A DNA stretch of 64,000 bases, from NCBI RefSeq assembly GCF_037044555.1, contig NZ_CP146276.1:62001-126000 (forward strand), given 5' to 3'. Made by a program: the position numbers and the translations under genes. Below, one piece after another: positions 43,710 to 52,259 of this stretch. Numbering within the stretch: the stretch's first letter is position 1; each line of letters starts with the position of its first letter. The notes beneath the pieces were generated by a model that worked only from the letters and a program-made list of their open reading frames with translations, was not told where the DNA came from and ran no database searches. This DNA comes from Pelagibacterium nitratireducens (GTDB taxonomy: Bacteria; Pseudomonadota; Alphaproteobacteria; Rhizobiales; Devosiaceae).

Positions 43710-44858
43710 CTATACGTGTCTCTGGCGGCGGCGGAAAAGCGGACTCATCGGAGGCGCCGTCGCGCCGCCTTCCCGTTCTCCGCCCTCGGTTTCAGCCCAC
43801 AGCAGACCCACTGAGTTGTTTGGCGTGTTGTGGTCCAAAACTAATGGCAACGCGCACCCGGCGTAGCCGAGCCCCAAATGCGTTACTCCTCCGACGTCGG
43901 TGTGTTTCGTTCGGATGGCAGGATCATAGTAGATATTCGTCAACTCGATGAAGTCACCGAAATCGTTTCCCGGCGCATTTATCGGCAGGTTTTCGGGTAG
44001 GATCGTTCCGAACGAGAAATGAACTTCCGATGCCCAGCCTTCGGTCTGAAACGACGATCGCGCTTCTTGTTCGCGTTCTATTGCCGTTCGAGACGCTGCA
44101 TCCGTACCTATATAATGATGGATGCAGAGCTGCCAATCGTCGGAAAAAATCTTCTGGTCTGAAAGCTGAGCCTGGGCATGAACGATCGATTCTTTGAATT
44201 TTTTCAGTTTCCCTGACCACTTCTTCTTCTCTTCATTGTACCGAAGGAACGAAGATCCGCTGCCCATGAAATCGTCGATCAGATAGACAAGCCGAAACCT
44301 CGCATCTGGATCGCCAATGGCCTCTCCCAATTGGCTGAGTAGGTCTTGCCATTTCTCAGTGTCGAGCTGAGTCGAGACGACCATTTGCTCGTTGTTCAGC
44401 ACCCCAACATTGCTGTGTCTCAATCCGTCGATGCGAGCCCCGTCGCTTAGACCCATGAACAGCGTTTGGCGTCGCAGTCGCTCGACCGCAGCCCTCGCAT
44501 CCGCGTCGGCATAAACCCTGTAAGGTGGAATCCCTTTTTCATTGGCGACCATACGAACCAGGCGGTCTCGAACGAACTTCGGATACATCTGCTCGACAAG
44601 CCTTTGCATCTCGCTCGGGCCAACGTAGACGATTGCATTTCGGGCAAATTCATAGGCCGTCTTTCGCTGGTCCGCAGTGGAAAATTGTTGCAGCCAGGTG
44701 GCAAGGCTCTCGATAAAACGCATTCCGGCTTGGAAGTCGCGATAACCGTCGTATTTCAAGCGGGCCATCAAGCGCAGCCAACGAAATTCCTTTCGAGCCT
44801 CGTCGTCACTCCACTGCATGATTTCGCTGAGGATCCGAAGGCCGAGGTCTTCGTTCAT
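43710..44858 (-). CDS. phosphoribosyltransferase-like protein, second gene of the operon
   Basis: A 382-residue protein. LVYLIDDFMGSGSSFLRYNE near residue 190 fits the PRPP-binding loop (hydrophobic strand, two acidic residues, G-S-G-S) of type I phosphoribosyltransferases. A helical N-terminal 100 residues and a C-terminal extension of 150 residues do not resemble housekeeping PRTases. ATG 44858 overlaps the upstream stop (ATGA). I recall predicted immunity systems with PRTases that carry C-terminal extensions; whether this is one needs a profile search. Confidence 0.65.
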   Translation of the reverse strand: MNEDLGLRILSEIMQWSDDEARKEFRWLRLMARLKYDGYRDFQAGMRFIESLATWLQQFSTADQRKTAYEFARNAIVYVGPSEMQRLVEQMYPKFVRDRLVRMVANEKGIPPYRVYADADARAAVERLRRQTLFMGLSDGARIDGLRHSNVGVLNNEQMVVSTQLDTEKWQDLLSQLGEAIGDPDARFRLVYLIDDFMGSGSSFLRYNEEKKKWSGKLKKFKESIVHAQAQLSDQKIFSDDWQLCIHHYIGTDAASRTAIEREQEARSSFQTEGWASEVHFSFGTILPENLPINAPGNDFGDFIELTNIYYDPAIRTKHTDVGGVTHLGLGYAGCALPLVLDHNTPNNSVGLLWAETEGGEREGGATAPPMSPLFRRRQRHV

Positions 44859-46798
44859 AGCAGCGCCCCCTTTCGAAACCGCAGACCTTTCTCTGCGGAA
44901 TCCAATGCGCCAAGATACATGCGGGTGACGGCGATCCCACGTTGCCCGGGTTCCGCCAGATTCCAGCAATTGCTCGGGTCCACGCTTACTTCGTCAACGC
45001 TGAGCCCCATGGGGGTACTGAGGAGCGCATAGTCGTTGCCCGGCCATTTTCCGCGGTCACCGATCGTGAGAATGTCGCGGCCTCTCACCTGATCCTGCAG
45101 ATGACGGACCACATTCTTTTTTGAAACGCCGCTTGCAACAATATCGATCGAGTGGCTCGACCGGGTAATAATGGCGTCAGTACAGCCGACTTGAAGGACG
45201 ACCTGATGTGCAATATCCCATAGCCTGTTTTCTGCCATGAAACGGATCGGCTCCAGCGTAATTTGGTAGCGGCGATTGGTCTGCCTTGCCGAGCCAGAAA
45301 GTTCGTGGCTTTCGGCAAGGGCATCTGCCAAGGTCTTCAGTTCTGGGCAAACTTCATCGGTTCCATCTGGCTGCGAATCATCCGCGAGCGAGCCAATCAT
45401 GGCGCCGTTGTAGTAACCGACCACAACGTTCTCCCAAACCTTATTGGGCAACACCGTTCTGAGGTCATTCCGTACCGATACACCCCGACCGGTGGCGATG
45501 GCCAATATGGCGTCGCTGTCAGCAATCCTTTGGAGCTCGCCAGCAATTTCGGGTCGGGCGGGTTCAAATCGCTCGCGCGTATCAACGACCGTTCCGTCGT
45601 AATCCAACACGACTGCACCGAAGGTCTTCTTCTCCAGCCGGTCCACAAAATCGGCATGCGCGTGTTGCCAGAAGCGTAAGGTGTTCTTCTCGTGGAGGAG
45701 ATGGACACTCTCGCCGGTCTTTCGCCGGATTGCCGCAGCGGCGGTTGCTTCGATCCGCGGCGCTGTACCTCGACGTTCTCTCTTTGGCAGCTTCAAGTGA
45801 TACAGCTTGCGGCCGAACTCCGGAACTCCGGGCTGCCCAGGATCGATTTCACGAGCCTGGCCCGCCCACCCGGTGACGCGTAGCGCAGCAAGGAGTGATC
45901 CGAGCAGCGCCGCCGGACCGGTGCCCGGGATGTCAAGGCTCGCGACAGGCACCTCCTTGGGGATGAGTCTCAGCGTTTTTTTGGCAAGCTCACGGTCGTC
46001 TTCGGCGACGAGTGCCAAGACTGAAGTTTGATCCTCACGCTTTGCGAGCCAGTGGTGCCGTCCATGAGCAAAGTTGCGGTAGTCCGCCAGTTGAATGTTT
46101 CCGAGCGCGGCCTCAGTGAATTTTGACTCAATGTCTGTGGCGCCGACTTTCGTGGCCGGTCCATAGAGGACGATCGTCGTTGATCGCTGCCACAGGGCGT
46201 CCGCTGCGCCGCGCCAAGTCAGAACTGGTTTGCTCGACGCATCAAGGAGGGGTGCGACGAGATCGGAAACTTCATTCCAATCTGCGGGGTCGCCGAAGAC
46301 CGAAACGTAGGCTCGCGCGAGAAGTGTTGAGAAGGCGAGCAGGGAGTTGGTGGCCAGAAATCCATCCTTTCCCGCCGGCGGAGGAAAAACCAAGAGGTCT
46401 ACGAACGGGTGTCGCTCGCAGATAGCCGTTATCGGGCTGTTGGCGCGCCCGCACAGAACGGCGATTTGACGATGCTCTCGCTCAATAAGTGATTTCGCCG
46501 CAGCGTTGATGTCGACATTGGTACCTCCGGCACTCAAGAGCCATTGGCTGACGGAGGCTTCGAACACGGTATCGACGGCCTCAAGCGGCGTTTGAACAAT
46601 TCCAGGCTTCCCAGTATAGAATTGATGCAGCGCTACGAGCGCCTGCGCGGCCGTCAGAGACCCCCCAGACCCTATCGCCGCCAGCGCCGAAAGACCCGCA
46701 AGCTTGACCGCCCTTTCAAGACCACCAATGTCGGCCGTACTGGCCCATCGAAAAGTCTCTTCTAGCCGCGATATTTCCAGTTCGTATGGCTTTGCCAC
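44855..46798 (-). CDS. SIS-domain and HAD-hydrolase fusion, first gene of the operon
   Basis: About 647 residues from a GTG at 46798 with GGGGGT upstream; the open frame reaches 46846. The N-terminal half is a double SIS (sugar isomerase) domain with AIGSGGSLTAAQALVALHQF. The C-terminal half is a HAD phosphatase with VVLDYDGTVVDT near residue 398 (nucleophile Asp), AIATGRGVSVRNDL, and ILTIGDRGKWPGND. The combination suggests handling of a phosphorylated sugar or nucleotide sugar. I know no characterised enzyme with this fusion. Confidence 0.7.
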   Translation of the reverse strand: MAKPYELEISRLEETFRWASTADIGGLERAVKLAGLSALAAIGSGGSLTAAQALVALHQFYTGKPGIVQTPLEAVDTVFEASVSQWLLSAGGTNVDINAAAKSLIEREHRQIAVLCGRANSPITAICERHPFVDLLVFPPPAGKDGFLATNSLLAFSTLLARAYVSVFGDPADWNEVSDLVAPLLDASSKPVLTWRGAADALWQRSTTIVLYGPATKVGATDIESKFTEAALGNIQLADYRNFAHGRHHWLAKREDQTSVLALVAEDDRELAKKTLRLIPKEVPVASLDIPGTGPAALLGSLLAALRVTGWAGQAREIDPGQPGVPEFGRKLYHLKLPKRERRGTAPRIEATAAAAIRRKTGESVHLLHEKNTLRFWQHAHADFVDRLEKKTFGAVVLDYDGTVVDTRERFEPARPEIAGELQRIADSDAILAIATGRGVSVRNDLRTVLPNKVWENVVVGYYNGAMIGSLADDSQPDGTDEVCPELKTLADALAESHELSGSARQTNRRYQITLEPIRFMAENRLWDIAHQVVLQVGCTDAIITRSSHSIDIVASGVSKKNVVRHLQDQVRGRDILTIGDRGKWPGNDYALLSTPMGLSVDEVSVDPSNCWNLAEPGQRGIAVTRMYLGALDSAEKGLRFRKGALL

Positions 46799-47031
46799 TT
46801 GATTACCCCCAAACCTCACGAGAACATAACAGGAACACCCTATCACATCCCAGCGAAGTCAATACCCCTTTTTATATCGCCAACCTGGTTCGCGGAGTGC
46901 ACCGCCGCACCTCGAGAAGAATATGAACAGTTGTTTTCGGCATTCCTCGTTGCCGCTTGTTAGAATCAGAAAACAATGAGGGCACTCTGGCAAATTGAAT
47001 GTCAATTGGGTGACGTAGCTGCGTATTCCGA

Positions 47032-48138
47032 TCAAATAATTCCCCACGCCCGATACCGGCCCCTTCCCGTCATCTCGCGCACGCCCAGCTCTCCGATCAA
47101 ATTCAACGCGCCGCGAGGGGATATCTTCGCCGACTTCGCAATCATGTGCGCCGAGACGATCGGGCGCGACAGAAGCAGGTGGATGGCAACCGGAAGACTG
47201 CTCGTCGATCGCTTGCCCAGAGCCTTCCGCTCAAGCTGCCGTTTTGCCAGTGTCAGTCGATCGATGTCCTTCATCCCCGCAGCCGCAGCGGCACTCATTG
47301 CATCGAGAGAAGCTATCAGCCTCGTCGTTCGATCGCGAGCACGGCGGCGCTCGCGTGGAATTTCTCGCAGGCCAACCGCATAGGCCAGCAGGTGCGAACG
47401 AACCTTTCTGCGCGATCGCAGGAAATCCGAAACAAGCAACAGTCCGAGCCAGTGCTGGCGCTGCAGCGATTCGAGATGTTCCCATGCATCCCAGAGAACC
47501 GCCGCTGCCAAGGTGGCCGGGAACCGTTCCACCTTCTTGGCCAGCTCGAGCCACTCGCCGATCCGCTCGCCTTCATCCCAATCCGGATCGCGAATGAGCA
47601 GCTCGCCGACACTGAGCTCGGGCTCATGCTTCCTCGGCTCGGCGGGCTCGTTGCAATCAACAAGCCATTTGGTGCGAGCGAGGACTTGGTCGATCTCGGC
47701 CAGCTCGGGCGACAGTGCATCGTGATAGACCAAGTCGAGCTCCACCCCCTCCCCTTCCCTGTCGGCCGACACGGCCTCGATGGAGGACTCCTCCGCGACG
47801 CCAGCCAGCGCCATGATCCCTGATCGCGAAACTGCCCAGCCGGGATCGTTCCGCGAGACCTGGCGCCTCGCGCGCACGATGCGGTGCGCGATGACGAGCT
47901 CGTGGCTCGGCGCACGAATGTCCATCCGTGCGTCGTGGAGAACCAGGTCCTCAAGATGGACGAGCTCACCGGCGACCCACATACTAGCGATGGAATCGAA
48001 AAAGTCCGCCCGTTCGGCAAAGCCTGCACCGACCTCGGACCGGGCGACGCGCTCATCGAGCCGGGCAAGAGCATCCTCAGCGGCCGCCAACGGCCCCAGA
48101 AGGATCTTATGGGTCAGATTTCCGATTTCATAAACCAT
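47032..48138 (-). CDS. DUF1612 / RHE_PE00001-type DNA-binding protein
   Basis: A 368-residue protein from ATG 48138 (MVYEIGNLTHKILLGPLAAA). It contains ERADFFDSIASMWVAGELVH, LEDLVLHDARMDIRAPSHEL and a C-terminal helix-turn-helix (MIAKSAKISPRGALNLIGEL). Proteins of this type are common on rhizobial plasmids and are annotated as DUF1612 with HTH; their role is unknown, perhaps regulatory. It faces away from the serine recombinase across a 280-bp spacer. Confidence 0.78.
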   Translation of the reverse strand: MVYEIGNLTHKILLGPLAAAEDALARLDERVARSEVGAGFAERADFFDSIASMWVAGELVHLEDLVLHDARMDIRAPSHELVIAHRIVRARRQVSRNDPGWAVSRSGIMALAGVAEESSIEAVSADREGEGVELDLVYHDALSPELAEIDQVLARTKWLVDCNEPAEPRKHEPELSVGELLIRDPDWDEGERIGEWLELAKKVERFPATLAAAVLWDAWEHLESLQRQHWLGLLLVSDFLRSRRKVRSHLLAYAVGLREIPRERRRARDRTTRLIASLDAMSAAAAAGMKDIDRLTLAKRQLERKALGKRSTSSLPVAIHLLLSRPIVSAHMIAKSAKISPRGALNLIGELGVREMTGRGRYRAWGII

Positions 48139-48164
48139 TGATAACACGACGCTTCGATTACGCT

Positions 48165-48193
48165 ACGGAAGCTAACACGCTTTTCGCTTCCGT
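48165..48193. promoter_or_regulatory. inverted repeat between the DUF1612 gene and the recombinase gene
   Basis: ACGGAAGC and GCTTCCGT form a perfect 8-bp dyad with a 13-bp spacer, 27 bp upstream of the DUF1612 start. It may be an operator or part of a res site. A TATAAT lies at 48223-48228 in plus orientation and could be the -10 of the recombinase promoter. Confidence 0.4.
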
Positions 48194-48342
48194 CACACCG
48201 GTAATTCTTACGCCCCTCTATATATAATGAGCGCTGCGGCCTTCGGGATTGAACAAGAGGCCCGGCAATCGATGCTCAGATCGACGAGAGAGCCCGCTTT
48301 TCGGGGGTTTTTGGCGCGTTCGGCTGTCAAAAACGCACCTAA

Positions 48343-48397
48343 GAGACGTTTACAAACGATCGGTTATTCGTGTCTTCTATATTTGTAATTTCGTCTC
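48343..48397. promoter_or_regulatory. imperfect long dyad upstream of the serine recombinase
   Basis: GAGACGTTTACAAA (48343-48356) and TTTGTAATTTCGTCTC (48382-48397) are near-complementary arms about 25 bp apart. They end 25 bp before the recombinase start. Serine resolvases act on dyads next to their own gene, so this may be a res subsite and autoregulatory site. Confidence 0.4.
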
Positions 48398-48421
48398 CGA
48401 TCCAGCTCTCAGGCGCTCCAA

Positions 48422-49363
48422 ATGGCCAAAACACCACGGAATCACTCCTCCCGTCGGCCACAGGGCCGGCTTATCGGCTATGCGCGCGTCTCAACAGACG
48501 AGCAGGCTACGGAAGCGCAGGAGATGGAGCTGAGGGCGGCCGGATGCGACACAATCATCCAGGAGCATGGTTCCGGCGCCTCGCGTACCCGCCCTGCCCT
48601 CGCCCGGCTTGTTCGCGAGATCGGCGCCGGCGACACCCTCGTTGTGGTTCGGCTCGACCGCCTGGCACGCTCGGTAAGCCATCTGCTTGATGTCATCGAG
48701 GACCTGACGGCAAAAGGTGCGCATTTCCGGTCGCTCAGCGACCCGATCGACACCACGACGCCGCAAGGGATGTTTTCCCTTCAGGTTCTTGGCGCCGTAG
48801 CCCAGCTGGAGCGGGCTCTCAACTCCGAACGGACCAAGGCAGGCATCAAAGCCGCCAAGGCAAAAGGTCGGCTACCAGGCAATCCAGGGCTCCGGGAAGG
48901 TCGGCCGGAAACGCTCGCCAAGATGACGGCCGCTCAAAAGGCAGCCTATGGAGTGCGTCTACAGTCATCCGCCAATCAATGGCTTCCCATCGTGCGGCGC
49001 ATGCGACCCGACCACACCTGGGACGACATCTCGCGCGTTCTCAGACAACGTGGTCTCGATTGGACACCAGAGCGTTTGCGGCGCGCGGTGAAATGGATGG
49101 TCAGCGAAGGAATGGCCGACAAGTCGCTTTTGAGGAAGTCGCCGCCTCGGCCAGCTGAGGATCGTCTGATGACCCTCGTGGCGGGTATCCATTCCTCCAA
49201 TCCCGAGCTAACCTTGCGCGAAATCGCCAACCAACTCGAACGACTTCATGAGCGCACCCCCCGTGGCGGTACGAAATGGGCGCCATCGTCCGTCAAGAAC
49301 CTCATCGATCGGGCAAAGCGCAGCGGCTTGCTAGCGGCGCCAGAACACGCAGGCGAGGAATGA
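48422..49363 (+). CDS. serine recombinase (resolvase/invertase family)
   Basis: A 313-residue protein. The catalytic domain begins LIGYARVSTDEQ with the nucleophile Ser, then VVRLDRLARSVSHLLDVI and GAVAQLERALNSERTKAGIK. A C-terminal extension of about 150 residues replaces the short HTH of Tn3 resolvases and contains LTLREIANQLERLHERTPRG, a likely winged helix. Its position close to repABC suggests multimer resolution of the plasmid. Confidence 0.85.
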   Translation: MAKTPRNHSSRRPQGRLIGYARVSTDEQATEAQEMELRAAGCDTIIQEHGSGASRTRPALARLVREIGAGDTLVVVRLDRLARSVSHLLDVIEDLTAKGAHFRSLSDPIDTTTPQGMFSLQVLGAVAQLERALNSERTKAGIKAAKAKGRLPGNPGLREGRPETLAKMTAAQKAAYGVRLQSSANQWLPIVRRMRPDHTWDDISRVLRQRGLDWTPERLRRAVKWMVSEGMADKSLLRKSPPRPAEDRLMTLVAGIHSSNPELTLREIANQLERLHERTPRGGTKWAPSSVKNLIDRAKRSGLLAAPEHAGEE

Positions 49364-49459
49364 TTTTGTGGCGCGTACGCAGTACAATTCGCGCAGCTCA
49401 ATCTTATCCAGAACAGTCCGAACAATCCGTAAACGCCGGAGCGCGCAGCAGTGGAAGCC

Positions 49460-49666
49460 ATGACCATCAACAGCCGGGACGATTTCGCGCAATGGGCGAT
49501 TGAGAGAACCAGGTCGATCCTGGCTGACCAAGGATCGGATCTCGCTTCCGCGGCGCGGGCCGGAGATGATGCCAGGACGGGCGAAGCGGCAAATGTCCTC
49601 GGCCAGGCAATCTTAGATGCACTCCTCGACACATTCGACTATCTGCTCGACGACGACCGAGCCTGA
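49460..49666 (+). CDS. small acidic hypothetical protein
   Basis: A 68-residue protein (MTINSRDDFAQWAIERTRSI) that is helical and acidic, ending LDALLDTFDYLLDDDRA. It follows the recombinase by about 95 bp on the same strand and ends 38 bp before the repC stop. Function unknown; possibly a plasmid addiction or partition accessory. Confidence 0.5.
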   Translation: MTINSRDDFAQWAIERTRSILADQGSDLASAARAGDDARTGEAANVLGQAILDALLDTFDYLLDDDRA

Positions 49667-49703
49667 GCCAAGTACCGTTCCCGAAATCCGAATCGATCAG
49701 CCA

Positions 49704-51008
49704 TCAGGATCTGGGCTTTTTGAGCGACTTCAGAAGGGCTTCCGAGACCTCGAGCCGTCCTTCCCCGCTTGGTGGTTGGTGGTCAGCCTTCCTCGTCGAT
49801 TTATCGGCGTCCAGTTTGGCGCGCAGCAGCGCCATGATCATGGGCCAGGTGGAGAATTTGCCGTCCCGTGCTTTGTCGGTGAGGCTGCGCAGATAGCCGC
49901 CAGCGCTGTTGATCTGGTCTGTTCGCTGGTAGATCGCGGCAAGCGTGATCGCCGCGTGCTGATCGCCCATGACCTCGCAGGCGTCTCGCCATGCGCTCGG
50001 GCTGATCGCCAGCATCGGCCGCGCAAGTTCCGCCGCAGCCAGGAAATCCCGCCAGTGTCGGATATCGCCGCCTTGCGTCAATTCGCTCAGGTTGGGACAG
50101 GCATCCAGCACGATCCCCAAAGGCAATTCCCGCTTCGGCAAGCTCCGCACGTTGCCGGTTTCTGCAGCGCTGCCGCCCACTTCTTCTTTATTTCGGGAGC
50201 CGTATTCAGATTCAGATATGGAGTCTGGGTTTGAATTCTGTATGTGGCGACCAGAATGGGACTCATTGGCATCCGGATTCTGTGTTTTTGCAAATGATTC
50301 CAGTACCTCGATGATCTCCATGTAGAGGCCGTGGAGATCGCAGCAGATATCCTCGACGAGTTGCCGTGGCGCTGAGCGCGGCAAGCGGCCGACGATAGCC
50401 TGATAAGTCTGATGGACCCTGCCCCAATTGCCTGGAACGTTCTCCTCGAGGCCAGTCTCGATGAGCTTGACGACATCGCGCCGAAGGAGCGTTAGGCGCT
50501 CCTTGGCAACCCGGAGCGCTTTCTTCTCGGCCCGTACCGTGTCTGCCAACTCCTGGAATTCCTCAGCCCGGGCGACGATCGGGGACAGGTCAAAACCATA
50601 GGCCTGTTCGACCTGCCCTCCCCTGCCCTTACGGGCGAAGCGCTTGCCGTTCGGACTATCGCGGCGAATGATCAGGCCACTGTCGACCAGGACGGCCAGA
50701 TGGCGTCGCAGCGTCGTCGCCGGCATCCCATTGGCACGGGCCATGAGTTGCTCGTTGGATGGCCAGACGATCAGTTCGCCGTTGCCGGTGAGCTCTGTTT
50801 CCGGATGGAAGGACAGCAGCGCATTGAGAATGGAGAGCGAGCGGTCCGTGGCGCCAAGCGGTTCGCGCGCTTCGCGGATCGAATGGAACACGTTCCACTT
50901 ATGAACCTGAGCGCCTTCCGGCACCGTTTTCGCTACGGCCTGGTTTGCCATCATGCCAAGCGACATCGTTCGCCGCCCAAAAGGCGTCGTTGGGGTATGC
51001 GTCTGCAT
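49704..51008 (-). CDS. repC: RepC replication initiator
   Basis: A 434-residue initiator. The N-terminal DNA-binding domain is recognisable by LFRW-less but typical DRSLSILNALLSFHPETEL, VWPSNEQLMARANGMPATTL and RRHLAVLVDSGLIIRRDSPN. A variable linker (about residues 240-285, coded by an AT-richer segment) and a C-terminal domain follow. RepC binds oriV inside its own gene. It is separated from repB by 186 bp that hold the antisense RNA. Confidence 0.93.
   Translation of the reverse strand: MQTHTPTTPFGRRTMSLGMMANQAVAKTVPEGAQVHKWNVFHSIREAREPLGATDRSLSILNALLSFHPETELTGNGELIVWPSNEQLMARANGMPATTLRRHLAVLVDSGLIIRRDSPNGKRFARKGRGGQVEQAYGFDLSPIVARAEEFQELADTVRAEKKALRVAKERLTLLRRDVVKLIETGLEENVPGNWGRVHQTYQAIVGRLPRSAPRQLVEDICCDLHGLYMEIIEVLESFAKTQNPDANESHSGRHIQNSNPDSISESEYGSRNKEEVGGSAAETGNVRSLPKRELPLGIVLDACPNLSELTQGGDIRHWRDFLAAAELARPMLAISPSAWRDACEVMGDQHAAITLAAIYQRTDQINSAGGYLRSLTDKARDGKFSTWPMIMALLRAKLDADKSTRKADHQPPSGEGRLEVSEALLKSLKKPRS
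50190..50310. other. candidate oriV in the AT-richer part of repC
   Basis: In repABC plasmids replication starts in an AT-rich segment in the middle of repC. Here 50190-50310 is clearly poorer in GC than its surroundings and carries several related words (CAGATTCAGA, GAATTCTG, GGATTCTG, GATTCCAG). It codes for the variable linker of RepC. Exact borders are guesses. Confidence 0.4.
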
Positions 51009-51078
51009 TTTTCTTCACCTATCGCTAGGCAAAAGAAACCTGCTCACCGAATTGGCGCTCAAACCGACCGGAATGGTC

Positions 51079-51107
51079 TTGACTATGATTCGCGGAAATG
51101 GGATTCT
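51079..51107 (+). promoter_or_regulatory. promoter of the repABC antisense RNA
   Basis: TTGACT (51079-51084) and GATTCT (51102-51107), 17 bp apart, face away from repABC on the plus strand and point into the repB-repC gap from within the repC leader. This is where ctRNA promoters lie in repABC plasmids. Confidence 0.55.
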
Positions 51108-51113
51108 CTTAGT

Positions 51114-51165
51114 CGCCAAACTTAAAGAGAAGGTCTTCCGGAATGCCGTTTCGGGGGCCTTTTTC
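51114..51165 (+). ncRNA. antisense counter-transcribed RNA (incA/ctRNA)
   Basis: A transcript from about 51114 would run to a strong hairpin at 51130-51161 (AAGGTCTTCCGGAA pairing with TTTCGGGGGCCTT) followed by TTTTTCTTTT. The length of about 50 nt, the position between repB and repC and the opposite orientation match the ctRNA that represses repC and sets incompatibility. Confidence 0.75.
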
Positions 51166-51169
51166 TTTT
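51130..51169 (+). terminator. rho-independent terminator of the antisense RNA
   Basis: A stem of about 13 bp with one or two G-U or mismatched pairs, loop TGCCG, followed by a T-rich tail (51160-51169). Confidence 0.75.
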
Positions 51170-51194
51170 GCGCTCAATCTCCGTTAGTGGTTGC

Positions 51195-52184
51195 TCATTT
51201 CTCCCGACGGAAAGCCTCATACAACTCGCTGAGATTTTCCGAGAGGTAGTCGCCGAACGCTGTTGCGTCGGCCCCCTTCGCCTTAATAGCGATGGTGAAT
51301 TTCCTGCCGGTGGTCAGCATCTCCGCAGCGACACGACCATCCGATGGCGCCCACGTGCGTTTGGATGACGCCAGTGCGGCACGACGGCGCGGCTTAGAGG
51401 CTTTCAGTTTCACGACGATCGCATCGAACCGCGCTTCGCTTGGCAACCTCCGAAAATCGGAACTTGACGCCAAGGCCCGGGCAGTGTCGACATTGGCCGG
51501 TTTGTCGAGAAGCAGCTTGAGCTCATACCAGCGATCGCGACCGACGGCCTTGGCGCGGCCGATCACTTCGAGCAGGTCCTTTGGTATCGACGCAACAGAG
51601 AGCATTTTCGAAAGCGTCGGTCGATCGACACCGATCGCGGCGAGGGCGGTCGCGTTGTCCTCGTCGAATCTTCGTTGAACGATGTCGGCGGCAAACAACG
51701 CTTTCTCGATGAAGGATGTGTTCGCTCGCGCATTGTTTTCCTGTCCTTGGGCGATCACATGATCGCGCTCGGATATCTCCTTGATGACAGCGCGTAGCTT
51801 GAGACCAAGCTCGGTTGCCGCGCGCCAGCGGAGGCGACCGAAGACCAGCATGTAGCGGCCGGGCCGTTCGGGATGCGGGCGAAGGAGGGCAGGGGAGTTC
51901 TGGCCGGAACTGCGGATCGACTCCAGGACCTGGGCGTAGTCGGCCTCATAGTCTTCCTGGTCGACGTTGAGCCTGTCGTTAGCAAAGGATTGGTCGACCA
52001 AATCGGGGTCAACCTCGATTATCGTCTCGCCCTCGAGCAGCTTGCCTGCCTGAGCCGCCATTTCGTCGATCGAGCTTATGAGCGAGCGCGATGCACCCTT
52101 GAAGGTATAGTCCCTCGCGACCGGGCGCTCGACGGGAACGTCGCCGCTGTCCATAATGTTGGCGAAGGGATTTTTCCGCGCCAT
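51195..52184 (-). CDS. repB: RepB partition protein (ParB type)
   Basis: A 329-residue protein. It has a ParB N-terminal domain (YMLVFGRLRWRAATELGLKL, with QGQENNARANTSFIEKALFA) and a helix-turn-helix region (LAAIGVDRPTLSKMLSVASI). The C-terminal part is the RepB dimer region. It binds parS sites and works with RepA in segregation. It starts 75 bp after the repA stop. Confidence 0.93.
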   Translation of the reverse strand: MARKNPFANIMDSGDVPVERPVARDYTFKGASRSLISSIDEMAAQAGKLLEGETIIEVDPDLVDQSFANDRLNVDQEDYEADYAQVLESIRSSGQNSPALLRPHPERPGRYMLVFGRLRWRAATELGLKLRAVIKEISERDHVIAQGQENNARANTSFIEKALFAADIVQRRFDEDNATALAAIGVDRPTLSKMLSVASIPKDLLEVIGRAKAVGRDRWYELKLLLDKPANVDTARALASSSDFRRLPSEARFDAIVVKLKASKPRRRAALASSKRTWAPSDGRVAAEMLTTGRKFTIAIKAKGADATAFGDYLSENLSELYEAFRREK

Positions 52185-52242
52185 TTGACTAGCACTCCCT
52201 TATACGGCTTATGCACCTGAAACAGCTCACCTTTTCAGCGGT

Positions 52243-52258
52243 TTTGACGGCGGTCAAC
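52243..52258 (-). promoter_or_regulatory. parS: parS-like palindrome between repA and repB
   Basis: On the minus strand GTTGACCGCCGTCAAA matches the repABC parS pattern GTTNNNNGCNNNNAAC in all but the last base. A TTGAC/GTCAA dyad is centred here. It lies two bases downstream of repA's stop, a known place for parS. Other matches may exist outside the window. Confidence 0.5.
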
Positions 52259-52259
52259 A

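Noticed and set aside
48289-48312. CCCGCTTTTCGGG followed by T-run as a terminator upstream of the recombinase
   Set aside because: The stem is only about 4 bp and no gene on the plus strand ends just before it.
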